From Nocardioides yefusunii (GTDB taxonomy: Bacteria; Actinomycetota; Actinomycetes; Propionibacteriales; Nocardioidaceae): a stretch of 64,000 nucleotides of DNA. The notes under the pieces are model-generated. The model saw nothing but the letters and a program-made list of their open reading frames with translations, ran no database searches and was not told the origin of the DNA. The stretch's first letter is position 1, and every line of letters starts with the position of its first letter. This document shows, piece by piece, positions 35,256 through 44,052 of the stretch. Where the stretch lies: contig NZ_CP034929.1 of assembly GCF_004014875.1 (NCBI RefSeq), positions 3,257,976 through 3,321,975 of the forward strand, read 5' to 3'. Both the position numbers and the translations under genes were made by a program.

Positions 35256-36653
35256 ATGAGCCCCGAGACTTCCCACCCCAGCCGCCGCACCCTGGTCCGC
35301 ACCGCCGCCTGGACCGCGCCCGCCGTCGCCTTCAGCACGGCAGCCCCAGCGTTCGCCAGCTCAGCGGACTACATGTTCCCCTCCGTCGCCTCATCCGTAC
35401 CGGTCATGGCCTGCAGCGCGCCCGTCCTGGGTGGCGGCGCGGTCCACCCCGCCGGAGGAGGCGTCCTCTGGGTCGCCATCACCACCACGCTGAGCCTGCC
35501 TGAGGGCTACACGTTCCCCGACGGCACCCGGACCAAGTCCCAGACGGGAGCGGGGTCGATCCTCATCCCCGGCTTCACCGCGCCTGCCGACCCGCAGCCG
35601 GGTGTCGCCACCGTGACTGCGTCCTTCTCCAGCTACGGCGAGACCGTCCAGCGTTCCTGGAACGTCTCCCTGGTGCCGACGGGCGGCGCAGCGCAAGAGC
35701 GCCTGCTGCGCTACGCCAACGGGACCCGGACCTCGGTGACGGGACCGCCCACCACATCCACCCCGCTCGGCCTGGGCCTCTTCCTCGACCCCGCGCACCA
35801 GCTCTGGCTGGGTCGAAACCAGGTGGCCTCGTCCGTGCGGCACGCACTGGTCACCCGCACCCGGCAGTCGACGATCACCAACCAGACCGCCTGGAACACC
35901 GACTACGTCAGCATCACCACCCGCGACGGAGTCCACACCCGCCACCCGCTCACAGGCAGTACCCTGGGCGAGGGCGAGACCCTCCCGTTCGCACCCACGG
36001 CGCGCCTGCTCAACGACCAGGTGGCGCTCGACGGCGACCGGCTGCAGACGGTCAGCGTCGGGATCCTTCGCGAGATCACCGACGGTGTCAGCGCCGCGAC
36101 CGTCCGGGCTGCGCACGCCGACCTCTCGGACTCCAACACCGGCACCGTCACCATCGGGCTCGTCCGCAACGGGGTCGCGGCGGTGACCACGGCGGCTCGC
36201 CCCAACTTCCACTCCGTCTACCGCCTCGACTTCACGACGCCCACCACCTTCTCCTCGATCCCCGGCCCGGCGATCACGCCGGTCGGCCTGGACTGGTTCC
36301 TCTCGGGCACCGACCTGTGGCGCGGCAACACCAAGGCCTTCACCGGGGTGACCTCGGCCCACGTGTCGTCGAGCGGACGACTCACCCTGCTCGCCGGCAC
36401 CGCCCTGCGCTACTACTCCGGCGCCCAGTCGGGCGTGCCCACTGCACCGGTGTTCACCACCACGGTCTCCTCAGACGCGGTGGTGCTCGGCGACGGTGTC
36501 GCCCACTCCCCGACCGGCAGGCTCTGGTACCTGGATCTCGGCACCTTCAGGGCGGTGAACTCGGTGGCCCGCGCTGCCTCCGGGGACCTGACCCACCCGA
36601 TGACCAACGACGTGCCGACCAACGTGGACTACCTCGTCACCGGCTGCGCCTGA
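35256..36653 (+). CDS. Tat-type secreted protein of unknown function
   Basis: A 465-residue protein. The N-terminus SRRTLVRTAAWTAPAVAFSTAAPAFA is a twin-arginine-type export signal (about residues 9-34). Two Cys residues, near 49 and at the second-to-last position, may form a disulfide. The body is rich in beta strands, Thr and Ser with propeller-like repeats (TDLWRGN, TGRLWYLDLGT). No family is recognised. It is preceded by concentric palindromes and followed by its own terminator, so it is a single regulated unit. Confidence 0.65.
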   Translation: MSPETSHPSRRTLVRTAAWTAPAVAFSTAAPAFASSADYMFPSVASSVPVMACSAPVLGGGAVHPAGGGVLWVAITTTLSLPEGYTFPDGTRTKSQTGAGSILIPGFTAPADPQPGVATVTASFSSYGETVQRSWNVSLVPTGGAAQERLLRYANGTRTSVTGPPTTSTPLGLGLFLDPAHQLWLGRNQVASSVRHALVTRTRQSTITNQTAWNTDYVSITTRDGVHTRHPLTGSTLGEGETLPFAPTARLLNDQVALDGDRLQTVSVGILREITDGVSAATVRAAHADLSDSNTGTVTIGLVRNGVAAVTTAARPNFHSVYRLDFTTPTTFSSIPGPAITPVGLDWFLSGTDLWRGNTKAFTGVTSAHVSSSGRLTLLAGTALRYYSGAQSGVPTAPVFTTTVSSDAVVLGDGVAHSPTGRLWYLDLGTFRAVNSVARAASGDLTHPMTNDVPTNVDYLVTGCA

Positions 36654-36663
36654 CCGACACCTG

Positions 36664-36707
36664 CGTGGCGTCGTTCGGGCTCCGGGTGCAGCCCGGACGA
36701 CGCCACG
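36664..36707 (+). terminator. Terminator after the Tat-type secreted protein gene
   Basis: CGTGGCGTCGT and CGGGCT pair with AGCCCG and ACGACGCCACG around an 8-nt loop. Confidence 0.82.
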
Positions 36708-36726
36708 TAGTGGCAGACTCGAGGTC

Positions 36727-36837
36727 ATGGACCAGAACGTGACCTTGGCCGTCGTCACCCTCGTCGTCCTGCTCGTCGCGGTGGGCCTGGGTGTCGCGGT
36801 GTGGCTCTCGACGCGGGGCAACACGCCCACGCAGTGA
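36727..36837 (+). CDS. 36-residue single-helix membrane peptide
   Basis: Short ORF, MDQNVTLAVV followed by a hydrophobic helix (TLVVLLVAVGLGVAVWL) and a polar tail. A weak GAGG precedes the ATG. It fits the 150-bp gap between a terminator and the convergent desulfhydrase-like gene. Coding status is plausible because of the clean helix and codon bias; function unknown. Confidence 0.5.
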   Translation: MDQNVTLAVVTLVVLLVAVGLGVAVWLSTRGNTPTQ

Positions 36838-36853
36838 TCGCGCCGAGTACGTC

Positions 36854-37846
36854 TCAGCGTGGCCCGTGCGTGTTCATCCACAGCACGGGCCCGGTGAGGG
36901 CAGTCCCGAGCGCGGCGACGGCGGCGAGCGCCTTCCCGGTGTAGACGGGTTCGATCTCCAGGCCGGCCCGGGCTGCTGCCTCGACCATCGCGACCGACGC
37001 GGGTGTGGGGTCGCCGTAGGTGGCGCCGAGCCAGTCGATGCGGGCCTCGACGTCGTCGGGAGAGATGACCGGAACGTCGACGGCCCCACGTTCGCGGAGC
37101 AGATCGGCGGTGCGGTTGGCGAGGGCGGCGACAGCCTCGGCAGAGAGGTCGAGACCGTCGTTGACGACGACGCCGAGGACGTGGGTGCGCAGCCCTGCGG
37201 CGGCGAGACCGAGCAGCACGCCGGCCACGGTTCCGCCCGATCCGACGGGCACGACGACGGTGCCGGGGGCGGACATCTCCCCGGCCTCCACCTGGGCTGC
37301 GATTTCGAGTGCGGCTTCGACGTACCCCAGGGTCCCGTACTCGTTGGAGCCGCCCATCGGCAGCGACCAGACGTGTTCTCCCTGCTCAGAGGACATTTCT
37401 TCCTCAATCGATTTGATGCTTTGTCGCGCAGTCTCCATGTCGACAAAGCGATTAATCACCGCACCCGAGGACTGCAGCAGCGCCCACTGCTGACGCACGT
37501 GGTCGTCGATCGGCTGGTCCACCAGGGCCAGCGTCGTGCGCAGTCCGTGCTCGGCTCCGTAGCGTGCGCAGGCCAGTCCCCAGTGCGTCCCGATCCCGCC
37601 CAGGGTCAGCAACGACGTCACCCCACGACGCTTCGCCTCAGCCAGGATCCACTCCAGCTTGCGGACCTTGTTGCCACCCCACGCGCCGTCGCCGTAGGCG
37701 TCCTCGCGCTTCACCCAGAGCTCGACGCCAGCGTCGACACCGTCGAGAACGAGCCGCTGCACCGGCGTCGGCGCGGCGCCCAGCACGACCCGATCGAGAT
37801 CTACGTCGGGCCAGGCCTGCTGGATCAGGGAGGTGGTCTCAGACAT
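36854..37846 (-). CDS. D-cysteine desulfhydrase / ACC deaminase-like PLP enzyme
   Basis: A 330-residue fold-type II PLP enzyme. The PLP lysine lies in WGGNKVRKLEWILAEA (near 55-70) and the phosphate loop is VPVGSGGTVAGVLLG (near 194). These match the ACC deaminase/D-cysteine desulfhydrase family, which breaks D-Cys or cyclopropane amino acids to a keto acid and ammonia. The exact substrate cannot be told from sequence. A low-GC patch (37395-37460) with unusual codons encodes INRFVDMETARQSIKSIEEE, suggesting local divergence. It is convergent with the 36-residue peptide ORF. Confidence 0.82.
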   Translation of the reverse strand: MSETTSLIQQAWPDVDLDRVVLGAAPTPVQRLVLDGVDAGVELWVKREDAYGDGAWGGNKVRKLEWILAEAKRRGVTSLLTLGGIGTHWGLACARYGAEHGLRTTLALVDQPIDDHVRQQWALLQSSGAVINRFVDMETARQSIKSIEEEMSSEQGEHVWSLPMGGSNEYGTLGYVEAALEIAAQVEAGEMSAPGTVVVPVGSGGTVAGVLLGLAAAGLRTHVLGVVVNDGLDLSAEAVAALANRTADLLRERGAVDVPVISPDDVEARIDWLGATYGDPTPASVAMVEAAARAGLEIEPVYTGKALAAVAALGTALTGPVLWMNTHGPR

Positions 37847-37897
37847 GCACCAAGGCTACGGACCGAGCCCCACAGGAAGCCGCGTCACGGGCTGGGT

Positions 37898-38380
37898 TCA
37901 CCCCTGCTCCGCGACGCTCTTGATCCACGCCAAGGTGTCTCGCATCCCCTGCTGCAGTTCGGCCTGGAAGGTCGGCTGGCCGCCGAGGAACCGGTCGGTC
38001 AGGCTGATCGAGAGTTCGGAGAGACCGTCGGGGAGCTCACGATGTTGCACCAGTCGGGTGCCGGCGCCGTGCGCCTCCAGGCTGAACGACCACGTCGCGC
38101 CGTTCTCCTTGATTCGCCACGCGATCTCACGCTCAGGATCGAAGCGCACCACCTGTGAGTGCGTCGGCCACACGAGCAGTCCACGGCGATTGAGATTGAG
38201 CAGCCGCGTCCCCTGCCCGATCTCCCCACCGCCAGTGACGAAGGAGCGCATCACCTGCGGGCTCCACTCGGCGAGGCGTTTGAGATCGCTCACCAGCGGC
38301 CACACTGATGAAGGTGGCGCCGCCACGTCGACGGACTGCTCGATCGTGGCCAGGACGAGGTGGCGTGTGGTCTTTCCCAT
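37898..38380 (-). CDS. SRPBCC (START-like) domain protein
   Basis: A 160-residue protein with the polyketide cyclase/SRPBCC pattern: ATIEQSVDVAAPPSSVWPLVSDLKRLAEWSP at the start, a central beta sheet, and a long C-terminal helix (QAELQQGMRDTLAWIKSVAEQ). Such proteins form a deep cavity for hydrophobic ligands. It lies 51 bp upstream of the desulfhydrase-like gene in the same direction and may be co-transcribed. Ligand unknown. Confidence 0.8.
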   Translation of the reverse strand: MGKTTRHLVLATIEQSVDVAAPPSSVWPLVSDLKRLAEWSPQVMRSFVTGGGEIGQGTRLLNLNRRGLLVWPTHSQVVRFDPEREIAWRIKENGATWSFSLEAHGAGTRLVQHRELPDGLSELSISLTDRFLGGQPTFQAELQQGMRDTLAWIKSVAEQG

Positions 38381-38417
38381 ACCTCGGCAGTATCACCACC
38401 CAGCCACACGCCTTCAA

Positions 38418-38433
38418 GGTTCCACGTGAAACA
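38418..38433. promoter_or_regulatory. Degenerate parS-like site (2 mismatches)
   Basis: gGTTcCACGTGAAACA lies in the intergenic region between the SRPBCC gene and the metallophosphoesterase gene. Confidence 0.5.
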
Positions 38434-38507
38434 TCGACCCGGTGTCTACCGTGGGCAGTCGTCCGGCCCCACACAGGACGACACCGAGAGACTCAGGAGC
38501 TCGTACG

Positions 38508-41312
38508 TTGAACACCCACGGCACCGACCGACAACTGCGCGACGCAGGAAGAAGGAGAACGGGGGTGGGAATCCTGGGACTCTCCCTGACCGCGTCGGTG
38601 TTCGCGATGACCGGCCCGGCCGGAGCCGTCGACGCCGACACCTCCCAGACCCTGAGCGCCGCCGTCGCCAGCCCCACCGGCGGTGCGGTCACCACCACCT
38701 TCCGCGCCAACACCGTCACCGCAGCCCGCGACGGCTGGCAAGGGCTGGCAGCCACGCTGCCGCGCAACCCCGAGGACCACACCGGGGCGACCTCCGCCGA
38801 GGACGACCAGGACGCCGCTCGCTCCCCCCAGCGCATGGACGGCACCTTCACCGACTCCCCCAGCGCCCACGAAGGCGAGATCGCGTTCCAGCGCTTCGAC
38901 GTCGACGCGACGGGCGCAGGCCAGCGGATCGTCTTCTCGGGCCGGATCGACTCCACCCGCACCCTGGTCATGAGCGCCTGGAACGGCACGTCGTGGGAGA
39001 CCCTCGCCAGTGGGCGCGGCACCGCCTCGGGTGACCTCACCCTCGAGGCAGGCCTCTCTGACGCCCACGACCGCGACGGCACGGTGCACCTGCTGCTGCA
39101 CGCCGTCGACCCGTTCACCGACGACCTCCACAACGCCGTCCGCCCGGCGTTGGAGAACCCGTCCGACTACGACTTCGCGATCGCCCACCACTCCGACACC
39201 CAGTCACTGGCCCGCGCCGCCAACTCCCGTGCGAACGCGCTGGAGCGTGCCGAGTGGACCCGCAGCCTCACCTCCGCCACGCAGTGGATCGCCGACAACG
39301 CGGCGTCGAAGAAGATCGTCTACTCCGCCCACACCGGTGACCTCGTCGACCAGTGGCGCACCACCACCGAGCAGCAGAAGCCTGCCGTGGGACGCTCCGA
39401 GTTCGCGACCGCGTCGAAGGCGCAGAAGATCCTCGACGACGCCGGCATCATCACCTCCGTCCTGCCCGGCAACCACGACAACCTCTCGGGCACCGACAAC
39501 GGCAGCGGCAACCTCTACAACGAGTACTTCGGCCCCGACCGGTTCAAGGCCCAGGAGTCGAGCGCGGCCTGGCGGGCTGCCAATGCCACCTACGAGCCGT
39601 GGAAGCCCGGCGACAACGACAACTCCTACGTCACCTTCACCGCCGGTGGCCTCGACTTCGTCGCCGTCTCCCTCGGGTTCAGCGTGAACTGGGACGAGAT
39701 CGCGTGGGCCAACCAGGTCTTCGCGCGCTTCCCCGACCGCAACGGCATCCTGCTCACTCACGCCTACGGCACCGCCAGCGTCCAGCCCAACGGCCGCGGC
39801 GGCGAACTGCTCGGCGACGGCCCGCGCCTGCGCACTTCGGTGGTCGCCAAGAACCCCAACATCGCGCTGGTCCTGTACGGCCACAAGTCCGGTGTCGCGG
39901 TGGACGTGCGCACCGACATCGGCAAGACCGGCAACCACGTCGTGGAGATGCTGGCGAACTACCAGAACCACGGGTGGCAGGCGAGCCAGGTCGGCTTCGA
40001 CACCCTGAGCGGTCAGAGCCCGCGTTCGCTGCAGAAGCTGGGCGCCTCGTTCGTCCGGCTGCTGCAGTTCGACGTGGAGCGCTCCGAGATCAGCGTCGAC
40101 ACCTACTCCCCCTACCGTGGCCGCTTCGGGTCGACGGACGCCGACACCCACAACCGGTACGACGGTCGCGAGGACGACTTCCGGGTCCCGGTGCAGCTCA
40201 CCTCCCGTGCGACGTCGTTCGGCACGGACGGTCTCCTGAGCCTCGACCCGACGTCCACCCCGATCGGGACCGTCACCACGACGGGCTCCGAGCCGGCGGT
40301 CGTCCGGTGGGACGGTCTGGCCCCGGGCACCACCTACGCCTGGACCGCGTCCAGCACCGACGACGCCACCGGTGACCTGCTGCTCGACGCCGCCTCCACC
40401 TGGTTCGTGGCCCGACGCGGCGACGACACCACCCCGCCGCGGCTCTCCGTCCCGCTGCGCAGCAGCGTCGGCGCGGACAGCACCTTCGACCCGCTGGCCT
40501 CGGTGCACGCCCGGTCCAGCAGCGGCGCTGACCTGACCTCGAAGATCGACATCACCGGCCAGGTGAACACCGCCTTCCCCGGCGCTTCGTCGCTCTTCTA
40601 CGCCGTCACCGACGAGCACGGCAACAGTGCCGTCGCCCAGCGCACCGTCGTGGTGGGCAAGGCGCCGGCCCCGGTCAACACCAAGGCACCCAGGATCACC
40701 GGCTCCGCCGCGGCCGGCACGACGCTGGTCGCCGACCGTGGCACCTGGACCAACCTGCGTGACGCCGACGTCCGGATCCAGTGGCTCCGCAACGGCAAGG
40801 CGATCTCGGGTGCCACCGGCCCTGAGTACGACGTCCGGGTCTCCGACATCAACGCAGTGCTCCGGGTCCGGGTGGAGGTGCGTGCCACCGGGCGCTACCC
40901 CGTCGAGGTCACCTCCGACGGTGTCCGTGGCGCGAAGCTGACGCCGAAGCGCACCCTCACGCTCGCCAAGAAGGCGACCACGAAGCAGAAGGTGAAGCTC
41001 ACCGGACGCTTCACCAATGACTGGAAGAAGGTCACCGGCACCGTCCAGGTGAAGGTCGGCTCCAAGAAGGTCGCGACCACGAAGCTGACCTCGGCGGGCA
41101 AGTTCTCGGTGACGTTGCCGACGATGAAGGCCGGCACCCGCAAGGTGACGATCTCCTACTTGGGCACGTCGTCGTTCAAGCCCCTCACGGTGACGAAGAA
41201 CGTCAAGGTCACGGCGCCCAAGAAGGCGAAGAAGAAGGCCGCCAAGAAGGCCGCCGCCAAGAAGGCCGCCGCCAAGAAGGCCGCCGCGAAGAAGGCCGCC
41301 GCGAAGAAGTGA
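38508..41312 (+). CDS. Secreted metallophosphoesterase with Ig-like domains and Lys/Ala tail
   Basis: A 934-residue exported protein. TTG at 38508 is preferred because AGGAG lies upstream and it gives a good signal peptide (about 1-41, ending AGAVDA). The calcineurin-like core (about 215-540) has HHSDTQ, GDLVDQW, LPGNHDN, LLTHAY and YGHKSG; the last usually reads GHxH, so the second His is replaced. Fibronectin/Ig-like domains follow, including a PAPVNTKAPRITGSA-type module and a Lys-rich Ig repeat, and the tail is KKAAAKKAAAKK-type. It probably hydrolyses phosphate esters at the cell surface; the basic tail may bind teichoic acid or DNA. Confidence 0.8.
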   Translation: MNTHGTDRQLRDAGRRRTGVGILGLSLTASVFAMTGPAGAVDADTSQTLSAAVASPTGGAVTTTFRANTVTAARDGWQGLAATLPRNPEDHTGATSAEDDQDAARSPQRMDGTFTDSPSAHEGEIAFQRFDVDATGAGQRIVFSGRIDSTRTLVMSAWNGTSWETLASGRGTASGDLTLEAGLSDAHDRDGTVHLLLHAVDPFTDDLHNAVRPALENPSDYDFAIAHHSDTQSLARAANSRANALERAEWTRSLTSATQWIADNAASKKIVYSAHTGDLVDQWRTTTEQQKPAVGRSEFATASKAQKILDDAGIITSVLPGNHDNLSGTDNGSGNLYNEYFGPDRFKAQESSAAWRAANATYEPWKPGDNDNSYVTFTAGGLDFVAVSLGFSVNWDEIAWANQVFARFPDRNGILLTHAYGTASVQPNGRGGELLGDGPRLRTSVVAKNPNIALVLYGHKSGVAVDVRTDIGKTGNHVVEMLANYQNHGWQASQVGFDTLSGQSPRSLQKLGASFVRLLQFDVERSEISVDTYSPYRGRFGSTDADTHNRYDGREDDFRVPVQLTSRATSFGTDGLLSLDPTSTPIGTVTTTGSEPAVVRWDGLAPGTTYAWTASSTDDATGDLLLDAASTWFVARRGDDTTPPRLSVPLRSSVGADSTFDPLASVHARSSSGADLTSKIDITGQVNTAFPGASSLFYAVTDEHGNSAVAQRTVVVGKAPAPVNTKAPRITGSAAAGTTLVADRGTWTNLRDADVRIQWLRNGKAISGATGPEYDVRVSDINAVLRVRVEVRATGRYPVEVTSDGVRGAKLTPKRTLTLAKKATTKQKVKLTGRFTNDWKKVTGTVQVKVGSKKVATTKLTSAGKFSVTLPTMKAGTRKVTISYLGTSSFKPLTVTKNVKVTAPKKAKKKAAKKAAAKKAAAKKAAAKKAAAKK

Positions 41313-41317
41313 GCACT

Positions 41318-41363
41318 CCGTCCTGCCACGTCCTGCCACGGCCCGGCAGCCGGGGCAGGACGG
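41318..41363. terminator. Bidirectional terminator between convergent genes
   Basis: CCGTCCTGCC pairs with GGCAGGACGG around a loop that itself contains CGGC/GCCG stems. Confidence 0.75.
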
Positions 41364-41375
41364 GAGTCGGTGGGT

Positions 41376-42335
41376 TCAGGCAGCCGGAGAGGCCGGCCGC
41401 ACGTCGTGCGCGACCGGGCAGCCGGGTACCCCGGGCAGGCCGGACGCCGCACCGAACGTGCCGAGTTCCTCGACCCGGTATCCCTGCGGGTACCCCTTCA
41501 CGTTGGGGCTCTGCTCCACACTGAACGGTTCCTTGCGCGCAGGGAAGTGGCGCAGCAGCCGCCCCCGCGCCCGGAGCGCGCCGCGAGAGATCGCCACCAC
41601 CGCCCGCGGAGGCTTGGAGTAGCCGAACGCCTCCAGCAGCGGGTCGTCCATCAGTGCCAGACTGAAGAGCCGCACAGCGCCCCGCAACGGGCGCGGGTAG
41701 AACGTCGTCAGCAGGTCGAGGGTGGCGTCGGCGACCGCCCTTCCCCCGGCGTCGTGGGCGAAGTGCTGGGCCTCGTACTCGTCCATGAGGCGGGCGAACC
41801 CGGCGTAGTTCTCCGGGATCTCCCGGATCCCCATGTGCCGACCCAGCTCGCGGTAGTAGTTGACGCTGGCCCGGACCTCACGGGCCGTCAGTGGCCGCTT
41901 GCCGTAGACGTCGAGCCACCGCTTGGGCACCACCACGAACGTGCTCAGCACGTACCGCATCTCGTGGTCGGGGATGTCGTGGGCGTGGTGCATCTGGTTG
42001 ATCCGACGGATCGCGGCCCGCGCGGTGGGGTCGGAGAATCCGTACCGCACCGGCGGCTCCAGGAGCAGCGTCGTGTCGTCGTACCGCTTCTGGGTGTCGC
42101 CGGTGAACTGCCCCGTCTCGTGCAGGAGCCGGCCGATCCCGGGCACCGCGTAGGTGCGGAACAGCGCGAAGCTCAGCGCCTGCGTCATGTCCCAGGGGAA
42201 CTCGTGCATCGCGATCTTGCGCTGGATCTCGACGTGGTCAGTGTCGGGGTCCAGGGTGCGGACGTACCGCGCCCAGTGGTCGCCGGGCAGGCGCCCGCGC
42301 GTCGTACGTCGGTCGCTTCCGGTACGTCGTCCCAT
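41376..42335 (-). CDS. DUF2236 / MpaB-type oxygenase-like protein (second paralog type)
   Basis: A 319-residue soluble protein of the DUF2236 family, with the typical block RRINQMHHAHDIPDHEMRY near residue 110 (His residues that may bind haem) and YVLSTFVVVPKRWLDVYG after it. It starts at ATG 42335 (MGRRTGSDRR); in-frame upstream codons have no support. It differs clearly from the 430-residue DUF2236 protein at 13.2 kb, so the two are distant relatives rather than recent copies. Oxidative chemistry is inferred from the family. Confidence 0.78.
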   Translation of the reverse strand: MGRRTGSDRRTTRGRLPGDHWARYVRTLDPDTDHVEIQRKIAMHEFPWDMTQALSFALFRTYAVPGIGRLLHETGQFTGDTQKRYDDTTLLLEPPVRYGFSDPTARAAIRRINQMHHAHDIPDHEMRYVLSTFVVVPKRWLDVYGKRPLTAREVRASVNYYRELGRHMGIREIPENYAGFARLMDEYEAQHFAHDAGGRAVADATLDLLTTFYPRPLRGAVRLFSLALMDDPLLEAFGYSKPPRAVVAISRGALRARGRLLRHFPARKEPFSVEQSPNVKGYPQGYRVEELGTFGAASGLPGVPGCPVAHDVRPASPAA

Positions 42336-42431
42336 GCAGCCAACGTAGGGCAGCCGAGGTGCCCATGTGAACCGTGATTCGCAACGATCTGAGTGGTGAC
42401 CTGCGACGACGCAGACCACCGCGGACGGCGC

Positions 42432-43886
42432 TCAGCCCTCGGAGCGCTGCTCCCACCAGGCACGCAGTGCAGCCTCGGCAGCCTCGTAGGACTGCGGACC
42501 CTCGTCGAGACGCAGCTCGAGGAGGAACTTGTAGGCCTCACCGACCACCGGGCCGGGCTTGATCCCCAGGATCGCCATGATCTGCGCGCCGTCGAGGTCG
42601 GGACGGACCGACTCCATCTCCTCCTTCTCGGCGAGCTCCGCGATCCGGGCCTCCAGCTCGTCGTAGATGCGACGCAGACGGTTGGCCTTGCGGGTGTTGC
42701 GGGTGGTGCAGTCGGCACGGGTCAGGATGTGCAGACGCAGCAGCTGGTCGCCGGCGTCGCGGACGTAGCGGCGCACCGCGGAGTCGGTCCACTCACCGGT
42801 GCCGTAGCCGTGGAAGCGCAGGTGCAGCTCGACGAGCTTGCCCACCGCGTCGATCTCGTCGTTGGAGAAGCGCAGCGCACGCATCCGCTTGCGGGTGATC
42901 TTGGCGCCCACCACGTCGTGGTGGTGGAAGGTGACGGTGTTGTCGTCGCCGAACTTGCGGGTCTTGGGCTTGCCGACGTCGTGCATGAGGGCGGCGAAAC
43001 GAGCGATGAAGTCGGGGCCGCCGAGGCGGTCCTCCTGCTCGATCGTCTGCTCCAGCACCGTCAGGGTGTGCTCGTAGACGTCCTTGTGGCGCTCGTGCTC
43101 GTCGCGCTCCTGCGCCAGACGCGGCAGCTCGGGCAGGACCAGTGCGGCCAGACCGGTCTCCACGAGGAGCGTGAGGCCCTTGCGCGGGTAGGGGGAGCAG
43201 ATCAGCTTGACCAGTTCGTCGCGGACGCGTTCGGCGGAGATGATCTCGATCCGCGACGCCATCGCGGTCATCGCCTCGACCACCTCGGGGGCGACGTCGA
43301 AGCCGAGCTGCGCGGCGAAACGGGCCGCGCGCATCATCCGCAGCGGGTCGTCGGAGAAGGAGTCCTCGGGACGTCCCGGGGTGCGCAGGACGCGGGCAGC
43401 GAGGTCGTTGATGCCGCCGAAGAGGTCGACGAACTCACGGTCCGGGATCGAGACGGCCATCGCGTTGACGGTGAAGTCACGGCGGCCCAGGTCTCCGGCG
43501 AGGTTGTCGCCGAAGTCGACCTCGGGCTTGCGGGAGTCCGGATCGTAGGTCTCGGCGCGGTAGGTGGTGATCTCGATGTCCCACTCACCCTTGCGGCAAC
43601 CGATGGTGCCGAAGGCGCGACCCATGTCCCAGGTCGCCTCGGCCCAGCCCTTGAGCAGCTTCTCGGTCTGCTCGGGCATCGCGGAGGTGGTGAGGTCGAG
43701 GTCGTTCTTGATGTGACCCAGCATCGCGTCACGCACCGGACCGCCCACGAGGTGCAGGGCGTGACCGGCGGCCGCGAAACGGGCACCGAGTTCGTCGAGG
43801 ACGGAGCCGACGCGGTCCAGCTCGGCATTGACCGCCTGCTGGACCTCGACCATGTTCAACGGGGGCAGCTCAACGGGATCCGACAC
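42432..43886 (-). CDS. cca: CCA tRNA nucleotidyltransferase / poly(A) polymerase-type
   Basis: A 484-residue enzyme adding CCA to tRNA 3' ends. The class II nucleotidyltransferase head has LHLVGGPVRDAMLG, NDLDLTTSA and RRDFTVNAMA; the RNA-binding region has DPLRMMRAARFAAQLGF. An HD domain (FAALMHDVGKP) suggests 2',3'-phosphatase activity as in related proteins. GTG at 43886 is preferred over GTG at 43910 because a leftward TAGACT lies 8 nt before it (leaderless). It is divergent from the DUF6049-like gene, as in mycobacteria (pcnA/Rv3909), but no mutT-type gene lies between. Confidence 0.93.
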   Translation of the reverse strand: MSDPVELPPLNMVEVQQAVNAELDRVGSVLDELGARFAAAGHALHLVGGPVRDAMLGHIKNDLDLTTSAMPEQTEKLLKGWAEATWDMGRAFGTIGCRKGEWDIEITTYRAETYDPDSRKPEVDFGDNLAGDLGRRDFTVNAMAVSIPDREFVDLFGGINDLAARVLRTPGRPEDSFSDDPLRMMRAARFAAQLGFDVAPEVVEAMTAMASRIEIISAERVRDELVKLICSPYPRKGLTLLVETGLAALVLPELPRLAQERDEHERHKDVYEHTLTVLEQTIEQEDRLGGPDFIARFAALMHDVGKPKTRKFGDDNTVTFHHHDVVGAKITRKRMRALRFSNDEIDAVGKLVELHLRFHGYGTGEWTDSAVRRYVRDAGDQLLRLHILTRADCTTRNTRKANRLRRIYDELEARIAELAEKEEMESVRPDLDGAQIMAILGIKPGPVVGEAYKFLLELRLDEGPQSYEAAEAALRAWWEQRSEG

Positions 43887-44052
43887 GTCGAGAAAGTCTA
43901 GGTGTCCCACCGGTCGGCACGCGACTCACTGCGTCCTGCGTCCCACCCCGGGGCGAGCCCCCGTGCCCGACCCCGCGTGACGCACCCCTCTGCCCCGCGC
44001 GCGCCAGCGCGGACGACGTACGGCTCGGGGGTGCAACAACTAGAGTCGTCCC

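Noticed and set aside
41217..41311. AAGAAGGCCGCC tandem DNA repeat as a separate element
   Set aside because: It is the coding sequence of the Lys/Ala tail of the metallophosphoesterase.
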